Shown here piece by piece: positions 1 to 9,866 of a stretch of 58,580 bases of DNA. Location: the NCBI GenBank assembly GCA_029934835.1, contig JAOZLL010000003.1, forward strand, positions 5,796 through 64,375, read 5' to 3'. This DNA is from Flavobacteriaceae bacterium. GTDB lineage: Bacteria; Bacteroidota; Bacteroidia; Flavobacteriales; Flavobacteriaceae. A program made the translations under genes and the position numbers. The notes under the pieces were generated by a model. That model made no database searches and was not told the origin of the DNA. It was given only the letters and a program-made list of their open reading frames with translations. Numbering within the stretch: position 1 is the first letter of the stretch; every line of letters begins with the position of its first letter.

Positions 1-1053
1 TAATGGAACACCATCAAATACATCTAAAAAAGTTTGCTCATCTAGTGATTTTAAAACATCAGCTGTTGATTTTCCAAATAGAATTTGTGAAGCTTTTAGT
101 GCATTTTCATAAGCTTCTTGCCCATGTGTCATAATCGTTACTTCCTCGCCAATTCTTTTTTGTAGTAAGCGTAAATGAGGTGTTTCTTTATGTTCAGTAA
201 TAAGGTTTTCTACTGTTTCTTGATCTAAGAATGTAAATATCTTAATATACTTTTCTGCATCATTATCACTAGTATTTAACCAATATTGATAAAATTTATA
301 AGGCGATGTTCTTGCCGCATCTAACCAAATATTGCCACCTTCTGTTTTTCCAAATTTTGTTCCATCGGCTTTAGTTACCAAAGGAACAGTCAATGCGTAA
401 GCTTTACCTTGTGCTTTACGACGTATGAGTTCGGTACCAGTTGTAATGTTTCCCCATTGGTCTGAACCACCCATTTGTATTCTACAATTGTTGTTTTGAT
501 ACAAATGTAAAAAATCATAACCTTGAAAAAGTTGGTAGGTAAACTCCGTAAAACTCATGCCTTCTTGTGATTCAGAACCCAATCGTTTTTTTACAGAATC
601 TTTAGCCATCATATAATTAACGGTAAGGTGTTTACCTATATCACGTACAAAATCGATTAATGAAATCTCTTTCATCCAATCATAATTGTTAACTAAGACT
701 GCCGCATTTTCCTGTGTCGCATCAAAATCTAGATAACGTGCTAGTTGTCCTTTAACACCAGCTACATTTTTATTTAATGTTTCCTCATCTAATAAATTAC
801 GTTCTGCAGATTTTCCAGAAGGATCACCTACCATACCAGTAGCACCACCAACTAAAGCAATTGGTGTATGTCCTGCGTTTTGAAAGTGTTTTAGTACCAA
901 TATAGGTATCAAACTTCCAATATGTAAAGAATCAGCAGTTGGATCAAAACCAATATAACCAACTGTTTTATGTTCATTTAAGTATTCTTCAGTACCTGGA
1001 ATAGTATCGTGTATTAATCCTCTCCAACGTAGTTCGGTTACAAAATTTGTCAT
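1..1053 (-). CDS. tyrS: Tyrosyl-tRNA synthetase, 5' part (cut by window edge)
   Basis: Charges tRNA-Tyr with tyrosine in the cytoplasm. I translated 351 codons from the ATG at 1053 down to base 1 with no stop, so the gene runs off the left edge. The class I signature HIGS is at residues 44-47 and the second signature KFGKT at about 233-237, in the spacing expected for bacterial TyrS. The segment around the tyrosine pocket, including [12 protein letters not shown], is also present. The usual length is near 430 residues, so roughly the last 80, including the C-terminal S4-like RNA-binding domain, lie outside the window. A -7 box (TATATTTG) sits 17 bases upstream of the start codon. The identification is secure. 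Confidence 0.96.
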   Translation of the reverse strand, partial: MTNFVTELRWRGLIHDTIPGTEEYLNEHKTVGYIGFDPTADSLHIGSLIPILVLKHFQNAGHTPIALVGGATGMVGDPSGKSAERNLLDEETLNKNVAGVKGQLARYLDFDATQENAAVLVNNYDWMKEISLIDFVRDIGKHLTVNYMMAKDSVKKRLGSESQEGMSFTEFTYQLFQGYDFLHLYQNNNCRIQMGGSDQWGNITTGTELIRRKAQGKAYALTVPLVTKADGTKFGKTEGGNIWLDAARTSPYKFYQYWLNTSDNDAEKYIKIFTFLDQETVENLITEHKETPHLRLLQKRIGEEVTIMTHGQEAYENALKASQILFGKSTADVLKSLDEQTFLDVFDGVPL

Positions 1054-1070
1054 AGTTTCAAAAATTTGAG

Positions 1071-1078
1071 CAAATATA
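1071..1078 (-). promoter_or_regulatory. Probable -7 box of tyrS
   Basis: On the minus strand this reads TATATTTG, an exact match to the Bacteroidota -7 consensus TAnnTTTG, 17 bases before the tyrS start codon. I found no TTTG at the proper -33 distance, so the call rests on the -7 box and its position. Confidence 0.55.
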
Positions 1079-1236
1079 GTTATTCAAGTTAGAAGTTTGA
1101 TGTTAGAAGTTAGAGAAATGCAGAATGTAGAGTTATTGAAACAAGGAGATTTTTGTTCTGAACCTGTTTACTAAAAGGCAGACTCAATGTTATGAATAAA
1201 GAAGTTGCATGCTTATGTTATTAGATAATAAACTAA

Positions 1237-1269
1237 AAAAGCTCAGAACCAAGTTGATTTTGAGCTTTT
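1237..1269 (-). terminator. Rho-independent terminator, probably for the 1290-1823 gene
   Basis: AAAAGCTCA at 1237-1245 and TGAGCTTTT at 1261-1269 form a 9 bp stem with flanking A and T runs. It lies just after the stop codon of the minus-strand gene that ends at 1290. Confidence 0.6.
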
Positions 1270-1289
1270 GACTTTATGTGTTTTTTATT

Positions 1290-1823
1290 TTAAAAACGAT
1301 ACCCAAAAGAAATACTTCCACGACCAACAACATCTGGAGCGTTGTCATCAAATAAATTCCGACCAATACCTGCATGAATTTCACCAATAAAACCTCTTTT
1401 TGAAAGAAATTTACCACCAATACTTATTCCAAAAGCAACATCATTGTAATTAGATAATTCATAGTTATTATCGCCATAGTAAGTATACCAATCATATTCG
1501 CCACCATTAACCATAGCAAAAGCCTCCATAAAAAAGCCTTTAGCATAACCTTTTGAGAAAAAATGTCTATAATAGGGTGTTATCGCATATTTTCGATAGG
1601 AGTCATATCCATAAGATTCATTGTCTAAACTCACTAAACCCGAAATACCAACTGATGATTCTTCGTTGAGAATACGTTCATAAGATACGTCTAACCATTT
1701 AAAGGCAATCAGATTAAAAGTATTCAAATAAATTTCGTTTTTCTTTTCCACAGGCTCTGCTGTTTCTTGGGCATAGCTTGAAAACGTTACCAATAGCACC
1801 AATACAAATAGGATTTTTTTCAT
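1290..1823 (-). CDS. Small secreted outer-membrane barrel-like protein (DUF3575-like)
   Basis: Predicted 177-residue exported protein. It begins MKKILFVLVLLVTFSSYAQ, a clear signal peptide with cleavage expected after the Ala-Gln region. The rest alternates aromatic and polar residues in short strands and ends in Phe (FGYRF), the typical last residue of an outer-membrane barrel. The reading frame is open up to 1922, but the ATG at 1823 was chosen because it places the signal peptide at the N-terminus. The start NEIYLNTFNLIAFKW resembles DUF3575 proteins; that match is from memory and tentative. It stands alone, followed by its own terminator. No enzymatic motif is visible and its function is unknown. 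Confidence 0.75.
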   Translation of the reverse strand: MKKILFVLVLLVTFSSYAQETAEPVEKKNEIYLNTFNLIAFKWLDVSYERILNEESSVGISGLVSLDNESYGYDSYRKYAITPYYRHFFSKGYAKGFFMEAFAMVNGGEYDWYTYYGDNNYELSNYNDVAFGISIGGKFLSKRGFIGEIHAGIGRNLFDDNAPDVVGRGSISFGYRF

Positions 1824-1981
1824 GTGTCTAAGTTTTTTATTTTTTATAGGTGACACAGGGTATTCGCTATTAGTCATTTCCTTATGTGTCAAAATGGAAC
1901 ATGCTCGTTTCATAATTATCAATTAGTTTTAAGTTATTATTCTTTAGACTCAAAAATATTGCCACGTTGCTTTATCAAATG

Positions 1982-4900
1982 TTAAAAATTAGCCCGCAAC
2001 TGTACATTTCCATTATGTATTGTTCTTGAAAAAGTGTTCGAGCGACCGTTATAGTTAAGGTTAAGGTATAGATACGAGTTAATTTTATAACTCCATAACA
2101 TCATCCAAGTCATGTTATTTCCCGGTTGTAAACCCTCTAACATCTGGTAGCCAACCGCCGAATAACTATTACCTGTAAACTGATTCTTTAAGCCTTTTAT
2201 TTCAGCAGAAAAAGAAGTTTGATTTTTATTTATAAACTGATAATTTATACCTAGTTGTTGTTGATCTAGGGTTTCTAAATCACCGATTTCATTCTCTTTT
2301 GATGTTGCTGAATAGGTCACTTTAATCCAATGATTTTTATTGAAAAAATAGGATATATTGGGTGCGAATGCCTTTTTGGTAATACTATAATTTCGATTAA
2401 CAAATGATTCACTATCGGTGCTATTTTGTGCATATTCTGCAGTAAAACCAAGTTGCCAGTTTTCTTTTATCTTATGTTGAAATAATATTTGATGCATGTC
2501 TAAATTATTCTCTTGACTACCAAATGATTGTGCTACCTTTTGTTTGGAATTCGTATATACATAAGATGTCGTAAAATAGGCTTTCCCACGATTAAAAATT
2601 AAGCTGTTTCTAAAATTGTACTGCATATTTAACACATTGGAATCGGCTAAATTAAACGGATTGATATTTAATAAATTTTCACTACGTTTTTTATTATTCT
2701 GAGCTAAAATATGCAATTGATTATACCAATGTGAAAGTGCTTTTTTAATACCTTTTTTACTTGCCCATTTTGATAAATTTATTTGAATGCTTTGTTGTAA
2801 ACGCGCTTCTTGAGTTGGAATATACTTGATATTTGGTAGTGCAATTCTTAAAAAATTGGCTTGATCGGCATATTGAGCCACTTCAAATTCGTCAAGTTCT
2901 TGTAGACCATTTTCGTTGTAATCTATCCAAGTATAAAAACCTTGTCCCGTATCGGTTTCTACATAAGTATAATCTTGTTGGGGAATATTTCCAGAAGTAT
3001 TTTGATAATCGGTTTGTAGGCTGATAAATTGGTTAAAAAGTTGTTGCTTATAGGTTAATCTTGAATTTAAAGCTTCAGTATTCAAATTGTTTATATAATC
3101 AACTTGTCGGTAATTGGCATAGAGTTTTAATTGTGCATTTTTTTCTTTGATTAATTGGGAATTTACATACCAAGTTGATGAATTATTTACGCGTTCTAAA
3201 TGGGTATTTACCAAGCTGTCATTTGCCCTAAAATGTGCCCCAATTTCAACAAAAACTTGGGCAGAATCACCTACTCCAACTAGTGCTTGTAAGTCAGCAT
3301 ATTGAAATGAATTTAAGGATAAATTGCCGGTTTGATTGTTGTTATGTCTATTGTTTTCATAATCAAAAATGGTTCCAGTCCACCATTTTTTTTGAGTATA
3401 TTTGATATTGGTATGACTGCGAATATAGTTTGTATTCGCAAGTTCTCCTCTACTATCTAAATAACTACTTTGATGTAAAATATGGAGTTTTTTTACATAT
3501 AAATCAGCATTTAAACGCTGTTTGTTTCCTGAATAGTTCTCTGTAAAATTTAGATTTTCATAGGTATAAGAAATTTGTCCTTTTTCTTTATTCTGAAACT
3601 GCAATTGTGTTCGTAGCAAACTCTGGTTACCTAATGGATTGACCACATTCCAATCTCGGTTAAATTCAACGTTAAAAATACGTTCGATACTTTTAAAATT
3701 ATGATGAACAAAATCAAAATTAAGTTGACTCTTTAATTGCCATCCTTTTTGAGTAGAATCTAATAAAATTTGTTGCCACGAAGCTTTTATTGCTGGTGCC
3801 TTATTATTGGCATCATCTATACTTGAAAATAGATTAGGATCATTATCAGAATAGGCTAATTCTACTCCAATATTTATTTTTCTGTTGGGCTGATAATGAG
3901 AATTAATAGCAATAATTTGTTGTTTTGATGGCGCTACTAAAGGGATTACTGCTTTATAATCACCATTATTTTCACCGACATATTCCATCTTTTTTCCAAT
4001 GGCTAAATATTCTAACACTTTATAATCACCTTGTAAGTTACCCATATAGGTAAAACTGACCTGATATAAAGTTTCGTTAGTATCCGTTGAATATTCATAG
4101 ATATCATTGCCACTTATGGATAACAAACGATATAAAATTTTATTTTCAGCGAACTCAGTTTCAACAGCATTGGTAACAAAAACTTGCGCTGGGTTATTGC
4201 CTGCTTGTGCTAATAAAGCAATTTGATCATCAGATAAATTTAGTTGTAAAGGATCATTTTTTACATCAGATTCCCGGAAATAATAAACACCAATCTGAAA
4301 TTTTTTGCCCTTGTATTGTCCACCATTATGGGTTACAAAACGCGTGTAATTTCTATCTGAATATTGAAATTCGATACTAATTCGCATATCTGATGTAATC
4401 GGATTGGTAGCTGTAAATGTAACTTCAGCGGTATTGTAATCAATGACATAATCTTTGTTTTTTCCTCGTGTTTGCCTTATGCCATCGATAAAAACGCGCT
4501 CACTGCCACTGATAATAAAAATATACGCTTCACCTGTTGGACCATTTAATTTATACGGACCTTGATTGGCTTCTTGACCTTGAAAATCTTGGGTAATATA
4601 GCGACCTCGAACCAAAGCTCCTGACGCAAAAACTCGTGTACTATCCAAATTTGCCTGAACAGAAACTCCCGAAACTTTTTTATTAAAATTCATAAAATAA
4701 GTATCGGTATTTTGAAGGAAAACATCACCGGCTTTTATTGCCCATTTTGGCCCTTCCATTTCAATATAAACCCGATCTAAATCTTTTAAATCTTGAGAAT
4801 ATCCATTTTCTTGAATAGGAATATTCGTGTCATTTATTCGTGCTCGTAAAGTTACTTTTGGTGATAGTTTCCCTTCAATTTTTAAGTCTAGAACAGAATT

Positions 4901-5374
4901 TAATACCGCATCTTGATTGTTTCCAATAGTTACACCACGAATAATATTTCCTTGTGTATCCAAACCGTCAAAGGGCTTAACCGTAGAATGTTTTTTTATA
5001 GGATCTAGTGCAATAGGTCGTGCATTTGGATTATTAGGAACAATGCGTAAAGTATCAAGACCTTGATAGGTTTTGGTTAAAAATTCGGGATAGGTATAAA
5101 AATGAACTTGAAGCGAATCAATTTCTGGGTTTTCTGTATAGAAATGCTCTTTCAAATAAATTTTAGAATAGCCAAAATCAACTTTATAAGTAGTAGAATC
5201 AATTAGTTCTCCATTTTTTAAACTAAGTTGAAAAAAATAGGGGTCAGTACTGACTTTATAGAATGTAATACTATCCTTAATTTTAAGAATACTTTTCTTG
5301 TAGCTTAAACTGTCCAATTGCGCTTGCGCAAAAAGACTGGTCAACAATGTTATAAAAAGTATTCTTTTTTTCAT
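1982..5374 (-). CDS. Very large outer-membrane protein of unknown function
   Basis: A 1130-residue protein with an N-terminal signal peptide (MKKRILFITLLTSLFAQAQ). The first 330 residues are mixed alpha/beta sequence, including GVTIGNNQDAVLNSV and a stretch GDVFLQNTDTYF. From about residue 340 to the end it is a long series of amphipathic strands rich in Tyr, Gln and Asn, finishing in NVQLRANF with the C-terminal Phe of an outer-membrane barrel. An acidic DYNENGLQELDEFE loop near residue 795 looks like a calcium-binding turn. There is no plug or TonB box, so it is not a classical TonB receptor. Large proteins of this kind are common in Bacteroidota, but I do not recognise a named family. It is monocistronic between two unrelated units. 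Confidence 0.8.
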   Translation of the reverse strand: MKKRILFITLLTSLFAQAQLDSLSYKKSILKIKDSITFYKVSTDPYFFQLSLKNGELIDSTTYKVDFGYSKIYLKEHFYTENPEIDSLQVHFYTYPEFLTKTYQGLDTLRIVPNNPNARPIALDPIKKHSTVKPFDGLDTQGNIIRGVTIGNNQDAVLNSVLDLKIEGKLSPKVTLRARINDTNIPIQENGYSQDLKDLDRVYIEMEGPKWAIKAGDVFLQNTDTYFMNFNKKVSGVSVQANLDSTRVFASGALVRGRYITQDFQGQEANQGPYKLNGPTGEAYIFIISGSERVFIDGIRQTRGKNKDYVIDYNTAEVTFTATNPITSDMRISIEFQYSDRNYTRFVTHNGGQYKGKKFQIGVYYFRESDVKNDPLQLNLSDDQIALLAQAGNNPAQVFVTNAVETEFAENKILYRLLSISGNDIYEYSTDTNETLYQVSFTYMGNLQGDYKVLEYLAIGKKMEYVGENNGDYKAVIPLVAPSKQQIIAINSHYQPNRKINIGVELAYSDNDPNLFSSIDDANNKAPAIKASWQQILLDSTQKGWQLKSQLNFDFVHHNFKSIERIFNVEFNRDWNVVNPLGNQSLLRTQLQFQNKEKGQISYTYENLNFTENYSGNKQRLNADLYVKKLHILHQSSYLDSRGELANTNYIRSHTNIKYTQKKWWTGTIFDYENNRHNNNQTGNLSLNSFQYADLQALVGVGDSAQVFVEIGAHFRANDSLVNTHLERVNNSSTWYVNSQLIKEKNAQLKLYANYRQVDYINNLNTEALNSRLTYKQQLFNQFISLQTDYQNTSGNIPQQDYTYVETDTGQGFYTWIDYNENGLQELDEFEVAQYADQANFLRIALPNIKYIPTQEARLQQSIQINLSKWASKKGIKKALSHWYNQLHILAQNNKKRSENLLNINPFNLADSNVLNMQYNFRNSLIFNRGKAYFTTSYVYTNSKQKVAQSFGSQENNLDMHQILFQHKIKENWQLGFTAEYAQNSTDSESFVNRNYSITKKAFAPNISYFFNKNHWIKVTYSATSKENEIGDLETLDQQQLGINYQFINKNQTSFSAEIKGLKNQFTGNSYSAVGYQMLEGLQPGNNMTWMMLWSYKINSYLYLNLNYNGRSNTFSRTIHNGNVQLRANF

Positions 5375-5420
5375 TGTTTAGATAACGTTAGAAATATGGG
5401 AATAGTTTATTTAGTTCTCA

Positions 5421-5453
5421 AAACCTGACAGATTTTTAAAACAGGCTAGGTTT
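5421..5453 (-). repeat. Degenerate AAACCTG palindrome, possible terminator
   Basis: AAACCTGACAG followed after an AT spacer by a decayed reverse copy ending AGGTTT. It lies about 80 bases past the stop of the padR-membrane gene pair. It resembles an eroded copy of the AAACCTG-type palindromes scattered through Bacteroidota genomes; arm complementarity is partial. Confidence 0.3.
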
Positions 5454-5533
5454 AGTAATAATTTCAATTTTGTCAAAGCTGAATTTGATTGTATCAAAAT
5501 ATTATTTTGTTAATGAGTTTACCCTTAAAAAAG

Positions 5534-6208
5534 TCAAAGGATTAAATGTTTGTATTTTGTGTATAAAGCTGCTTTATAATTTAGAAAGACAATAAAGATT
5601 AAGGTTTGAAAAACTATGGCTGCTAAAGCTATAAAAGGATGGTAAATTATAATTTTTTCTAGCCCATTTGTCAAAAAGCTCAGTGTGATAAAAGGAATGT
5701 ATATTCCAAGATAACCTACAAAAAGCGTCACATAACTAAAGCTATGTATAACTTTTAGTTTCCCAAATTTCTTTGTTTCTATATAATAGATATAAGCAGA
5801 GTAGCTGAATAATATAATTAAAACGACAGATATGCTAAAATAAGCAACTTTTAGATTGTATTGAATTAAATAAAGGACGGACAAAATCCCAAAAAGTATC
5901 AGTATAAACGTTTTGATTTTAAGAAATTCTTTAGAAACTGCTTTTAGAATAAATAACAGATCATACCAACTTCTTTTCCTTACTAATTTTTCATAAGATT
6001 CTGTCAATTTTTCATCTTGACTTAACATATACATTAAAAATTCACCTCTAAATCCTTTTTTTGTAAAGAAGTCATCAATATCAGTAATGTTTTCCTCAAT
6101 TTCTGAAGCAATATGATCGACCATTTCATAACGAATATCAGCATATTCAAAACTCATACGAATTAAGTAATCGTCAATTCTTTTAATATATTCTTTTGCT
6201 AACTCCAT
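5534..6208 (-). CDS. PadR-associated integral membrane protein
   Basis: A 224-residue protein of unknown biochemical role. The first 100 residues are soluble, charged and helical, with an IRYEMVDHIASEIEE segment like that of DUF1700-type partners of PadR regulators. After it come about five or six hydrophobic segments spanning residues 100-215. Its ATG overlaps the stop codon of padR by one base (TAATG), so the two are translationally coupled and almost certainly co-transcribed. By analogy with other PadR/membrane-protein pairs, it probably acts in envelope or signalling homeostasis and may modulate the regulator, but that is inference. No transporter or enzyme motif is visible. Confidence 0.75.
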   Translation of the reverse strand: MELAKEYIKRIDDYLIRMSFEYADIRYEMVDHIASEIEENITDIDDFFTKKGFRGEFLMYMLSQDEKLTESYEKLVRKRSWYDLLFILKAVSKEFLKIKTFILILFGILSVLYLIQYNLKVAYFSISVVLIILFSYSAYIYYIETKKFGKLKVIHSFSYVTLFVGYLGIYIPFITLSFLTNGLEKIIIYHPFIALAAIVFQTLIFIVFLNYKAALYTKYKHLIL

Positions 6209-6546
6209 TATTCTAAACTAAATTTTGGATTAACAATGTTTTGCATATTTGTGATAAATACTTCTAGTTCAGCTAAGCGATTGACCGTTTCTTTAGTGCC
6301 GTTTTCAGTGAGTTTGTAGTATTTACGCATTCTATTACCAATGTTGACTATCTCTACATCTAAAAAACCTTCAGCCTCTAATTTGTGCAAGGCAGGATAG
6401 AGTGCTCCTTCAGTAATATTGAGTTCACCTTCGGTTATCTCTTTAACTTTTTTGGTAATCTCATAACCATACATCTTTTCATTTTTTTCCAATAGGTTTA
6501 AAATGATAGTTTGCAGACTACCTTTATATAGTTTTGAATTTGCCAT
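6208..6546 (-). CDS. PadR family transcriptional regulator
   Basis: A 112-residue winged-helix DNA-binding protein. It contains the hallmark PadR sequence: LQTIILNLLEKNEKMYGYEI near the N-terminus, then ITEGALYPALHKLEAEGFLD as recognition helix and wing, and RMRKYYKLTENG. The frame is open ten codons further upstream, but a perfect -7 box (6551-6558) lies inside that extension. Transcription would start after it, so the ATG at 6546 is the likely start and the mRNA would be almost leaderless. The gene heads a two-gene operon with a membrane protein. A 7+7 bp palindrome just upstream of the -7 box is a candidate autoregulatory operator. Confidence 0.9.
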   Translation of the reverse strand: MANSKLYKGSLQTIILNLLEKNEKMYGYEITKKVKEITEGELNITEGALYPALHKLEAEGFLDVEIVNIGNRMRKYYKLTENGTKETVNRLAELEVFITNMQNIVNPKFSLE

Positions 6547-6550
6547 AGCA

Positions 6551-6558
6551 CAAAGATA
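6551..6558 (-). promoter_or_regulatory. -7 box of the padR operon
   Basis: TATCTTTG on the minus strand, an exact TAnnTTTG match, ending only four bases before the chosen padR start codon. Confidence 0.6.
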
Positions 6559-6565
6559 CATAAAA

Positions 6566-6581
6566 TACTTATACATAAGTA
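6566..6581. promoter_or_regulatory. Candidate PadR operator palindrome
   Basis: TACTTAT-AC-ATAAGTA: two perfect 7 bp arms around a 2 bp centre, lying between the expected -33 and -7 promoter elements of the padR operon. A bound dimer here would block transcription. ATACATAA also occurs twice nearby as a direct repeat. The assignment to PadR is inference from position and symmetry. Confidence 0.4.
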
Positions 6582-6636
6582 AATTAGGTATGTGTAATTT
6601 ATCTTTGTCAAAGTTTAAAACTTTGACAAAGGTGGC

Positions 6637-9600
6637 TTATTTCAACTTTTTAAACTTACTGTATTTCCAATACGAAACATAAGCAAACACCACAAAAAAT
6701 GCTATTGCAAAGTAAATCCAGTTTGGTATTGGCACCGGATCTCCAGTTGCGTAAGAATGCATTCCTGAAAGATAAAAATTCACACCAAAGAATGTCATAA
6801 TTAGCGTTCCGATAGAAAATAAACTAGCCAAATTAAAAGCAAATTTACCACGTAAACCAGGTACTAATCGCATGTGTAAAACAAAGATATAAACCATCAT
6901 AGAAATCAATGACCAAACTTCTTTTGGATCCCAACTCCAATAACGACCCCAACTTTCGGCTGCCCAAACACCACCGAGAAATGTTCCAATAGTAAGTGTA
7001 TATAAACCGACAGTTAAAGTAGATTCATTGATATAAGTCAATTCGTTTATGGTGTGATTAAAGCGTTTACTATTTTCAGGCGTTCTTAAAATGTATAAAA
7101 ATAAGACTACAAAACCAAGTAAAGCACCCAAACCTAAAAAACCATAACTAGCCGTAATAATGGCAACATGAATCATCAACCAATACGATTTTAAAACAGG
7201 TACCAAGTTTGTGATTTCTGGACTCATCATGCTTCCGTGAGCAATAGAGAGTAAGAATGAAGCAAATAGCACAGTAGAAGCTAGAGTAAATTTACTTTTC
7301 TTATGTGAAAAAATAAGTCCCGCTAAAGTGGTGACAAATGCCACAAAAACAACGGCTTCATAACCATTACTCCAAGGTTCATGCCCTGAAATATACCAAC
7401 GCATACCTAGACCAGCTACATGAGCTATCATCCCTAAAACAGTTAAAACACTAAATACTTTTAATAAAATATTTACAATTTTTGAATTGGGTTTAAATAA
7501 ATCTATAAAGGCCAAAATCAAGAAAATAAATCCGATAAGCATATAATAGAACATCAGTTTTGTAAAGATGCTCCATCGGTTGTATTTTATTTCTAAATCA
7601 ATTTTAGTATCTGATGGAATTATTGTTGACCCTATTTTTTGTTGGTAAGCAGCGATATAGCCTAAAAATTCGTCAGCTTCAGTATAATCATTGCTTTTTA
7701 CTGCTTTTTGTAAAGAGATCATATACATCTGATGCATTTTTAACAGCATAGTGTCTTGTGCTACAAAAGCTTTAGTATCTATTCCAGCGAACCATTTGTT
7801 ATTCGTGTCAGATGGTTTTGGATAAATACGCATCATAGAACCATTTAGAACCTGAATCCATACATTTGCTCTCTCATCTAAATTGATAAGTTCTTTATCA
7901 GTTGCTGTACGATCCATAAACTTTTTTTGATGTGCTGTATTTACTGCATCACCTATAACATAAACGTTTTCTGTGTAGAAATTAGTAACTGCTGTTAGTC
8001 CATCTTTAATTTTTAGTTTATCTGCCATTGTTGGTCCTAATCGAGCTGTTTTAGCATGAATTAGGGGAATACTACTCCATTTAGTAGGATTTATTTGTGC
8101 ACTTAAAATTACTTGTTCAGCCGTTAATCCATCGTAAGAATCTTTTTTATAAACCTTACGTAAATTCTCAATAGCATAAGTATTTATGGGTTTAACACGA
8201 CCTTGAAAATCTTGAATTAATAATTTTCCATACTTTTCAGCATGTTCTTTTTTTACAGCAAATTCATGTATATCTGATGATGGGTTTTCTTGTCCAAAAC
8301 TGGCTGTGGAAAGACCCAAAAATAATATAAGGACTGTTAGTTTTTTAGTAGATAATTTTTTGAGTTTCTGAGACAAATCAGAAAAACGAGTTCCTTTCCA
8401 GAACATACTAACAAACATTCCTATTGCCATTAAAAGATAGCCAAGATAGGTTAATAGAGTACCCCAATAATCATGGTTTACTGATAAGATAGTACCACCT
8501 TCATCTTTATCATAAGAAGCCTGAAAAAATCGATAGCCTTTATAATCTAACACATGATTCATAAAAATACGATAATCAAAGATATTGTCTTTATCCATTA
8601 CACTTACTTCACTAGCAAAAGAGGATGGACTATTGGAACCTGGATACCGTTCTAATTGAAAATCTCTAAGTTTTATTGCAAAGGGAATTTTAATCTCTTT
8701 TGAACCATATTTTATAGTAAAATTGAGTCCGTTTAGTGAAATATTTCTTGCTTCTGTAATTGCATTTTTAGCTCCTTGAATTACGATTTGTTCACTTTCA
8801 TCACCAGAACTAACTTCCATATATACGGCATCATAAGGAAACTGATTTTTTTGAGCAACTGGCGCACTAAATTGTTTCATTTCTCCCTTAACAGGAGCTG
8901 AAGGAATTACAAATCCTAAAGTAGGAAAATTGTATAGTTTAAGGAGTTGCAATGGAGCAATACTGTCTTTGTGGACTGCTGTTTTTTCCTGTGTCTGCAT
9001 CTCCATAAAAGTACCATCCATACTTGTTTGAAGGAAAGTTCCTTCAGCAGAGGTTATAAAATTCATTGCGCCAACTGTAGGCTTGTTAAAACTAAAAAAT
9101 TGATTGGCATATTTAGTAAGACTTTGATCTTTTAGATAAATGTCTTTGCGACCAGCTGCAGTAGATACAACTAGGTGTAAATGTTCTGTTGCATTATCAT
9201 CTTTTACAAAATCACTTTTTACATTTCGGATATAGTTGACATATTTTACACTAAACTCTTTTTCTCTAAAATCGCTACTTATATTAAAACTATTATTACT
9301 TAAAGCACCAAAAAGCACCTTTTTTTCGTATTCTCTTTGATCTTTACCATCATCAACCCTTACCTGAATATAGGTGTTATCAGACAAAACAATATTAGTT
9401 ACCGCACCTTCTCTAACAGGCATTAAACCCTCATATCCAAAATAGCGCGTCGTAAAAGCACCAAATAAAGTTATGATAAAAGCAATATGAAAAAGAAAGA
9501 CAGGCCATTTTTCACGACGGTATAATCGGTATCTAAAAACATTTCCAATAAAGTTAATAGTTAGTAGATACATTAAAACTTCAAACCACCAAGTATTGTA

Positions 9601-9732
9601 AATAAGTGCTTTTGCTGTTTGTGTGCCATAATCATTTTCTACAAAAGTTGCAGTTGCCATAGCTACGGCAAACAACACAATAACTATACTCATTAGACGT
9701 GTTGAGAATAGTAGGTCTTTTATTTTTTCCAT
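6637..9732 (-). CDS. ccsBA: Fused cytochrome c biogenesis protein CcsBA (ResB-ResC type)
   Basis: System II haem lyase that moves haem across the inner membrane and attaches it to CxxCH motifs of c-type cytochromes. The 1031-residue protein joins a ResB/CcsB half (residues 1 to about 470: N-terminal membrane segments, a large periplasmic domain, one more membrane helix) to a CcsA half. The CcsA half carries the haem-binding WWD motif WGRYWSWDPKEVW at about 928-940, and conserved histidines in HEPWSNGYEAV, HGSMMSPE and VLHMRLVPG. The two-gene version is standard in plants and Gram-positives; the fusion is usual in Bacteroidota. It is monocistronic with its own promoter. The cytochrome substrates are not in this window. 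Confidence 0.95.
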   Translation of the reverse strand: MEKIKDLLFSTRLMSIVIVLFAVAMATATFVENDYGTQTAKALIYNTWWFEVLMYLLTINFIGNVFRYRLYRREKWPVFLFHIAFIITLFGAFTTRYFGYEGLMPVREGAVTNIVLSDNTYIQVRVDDGKDQREYEKKVLFGALSNNSFNISSDFREKEFSVKYVNYIRNVKSDFVKDDNATEHLHLVVSTAAGRKDIYLKDQSLTKYANQFFSFNKPTVGAMNFITSAEGTFLQTSMDGTFMEMQTQEKTAVHKDSIAPLQLLKLYNFPTLGFVIPSAPVKGEMKQFSAPVAQKNQFPYDAVYMEVSSGDESEQIVIQGAKNAITEARNISLNGLNFTIKYGSKEIKIPFAIKLRDFQLERYPGSNSPSSFASEVSVMDKDNIFDYRIFMNHVLDYKGYRFFQASYDKDEGGTILSVNHDYWGTLLTYLGYLLMAIGMFVSMFWKGTRFSDLSQKLKKLSTKKLTVLILFLGLSTASFGQENPSSDIHEFAVKKEHAEKYGKLLIQDFQGRVKPINTYAIENLRKVYKKDSYDGLTAEQVILSAQINPTKWSSIPLIHAKTARLGPTMADKLKIKDGLTAVTNFYTENVYVIGDAVNTAHQKKFMDRTATDKELINLDERANVWIQVLNGSMMRIYPKPSDTNNKWFAGIDTKAFVAQDTMLLKMHQMYMISLQKAVKSNDYTEADEFLGYIAAYQQKIGSTIIPSDTKIDLEIKYNRWSIFTKLMFYYMLIGFIFLILAFIDLFKPNSKIVNILLKVFSVLTVLGMIAHVAGLGMRWYISGHEPWSNGYEAVVFVAFVTTLAGLIFSHKKSKFTLASTVLFASFLLSIAHGSMMSPEITNLVPVLKSYWLMIHVAIITASYGFLGLGALLGFVVLFLYILRTPENSKRFNHTINELTYINESTLTVGLYTLTIGTFLGGVWAAESWGRYWSWDPKEVWSLISMMVYIFVLHMRLVPGLRGKFAFNLASLFSIGTLIMTFFGVNFYLSGMHSYATGDPVPIPNWIYFAIAFFVVFAYVSYWKYSKFKKLK

Positions 9733-9754
9733 TAGTAGTTAGTCTTTAGATAGG

Positions 9755-9762
9755 CAAAAGTA
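9755..9762 (-). promoter_or_regulatory. -7 box of ccsBA
   Basis: TACTTTTG on the minus strand, matching TAnnTTTG, 22 bases upstream of the ccsBA start codon. Confidence 0.5.
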
Positions 9763-9866
9763 GTGTTTAATTCAGAATGTATAAATCAGAATTTAAGAAT
9801 TATACTATTTACGTATAATCTTAAACTATGACTGTTGATTATAATATTACATTCTATTTTTTAGCT

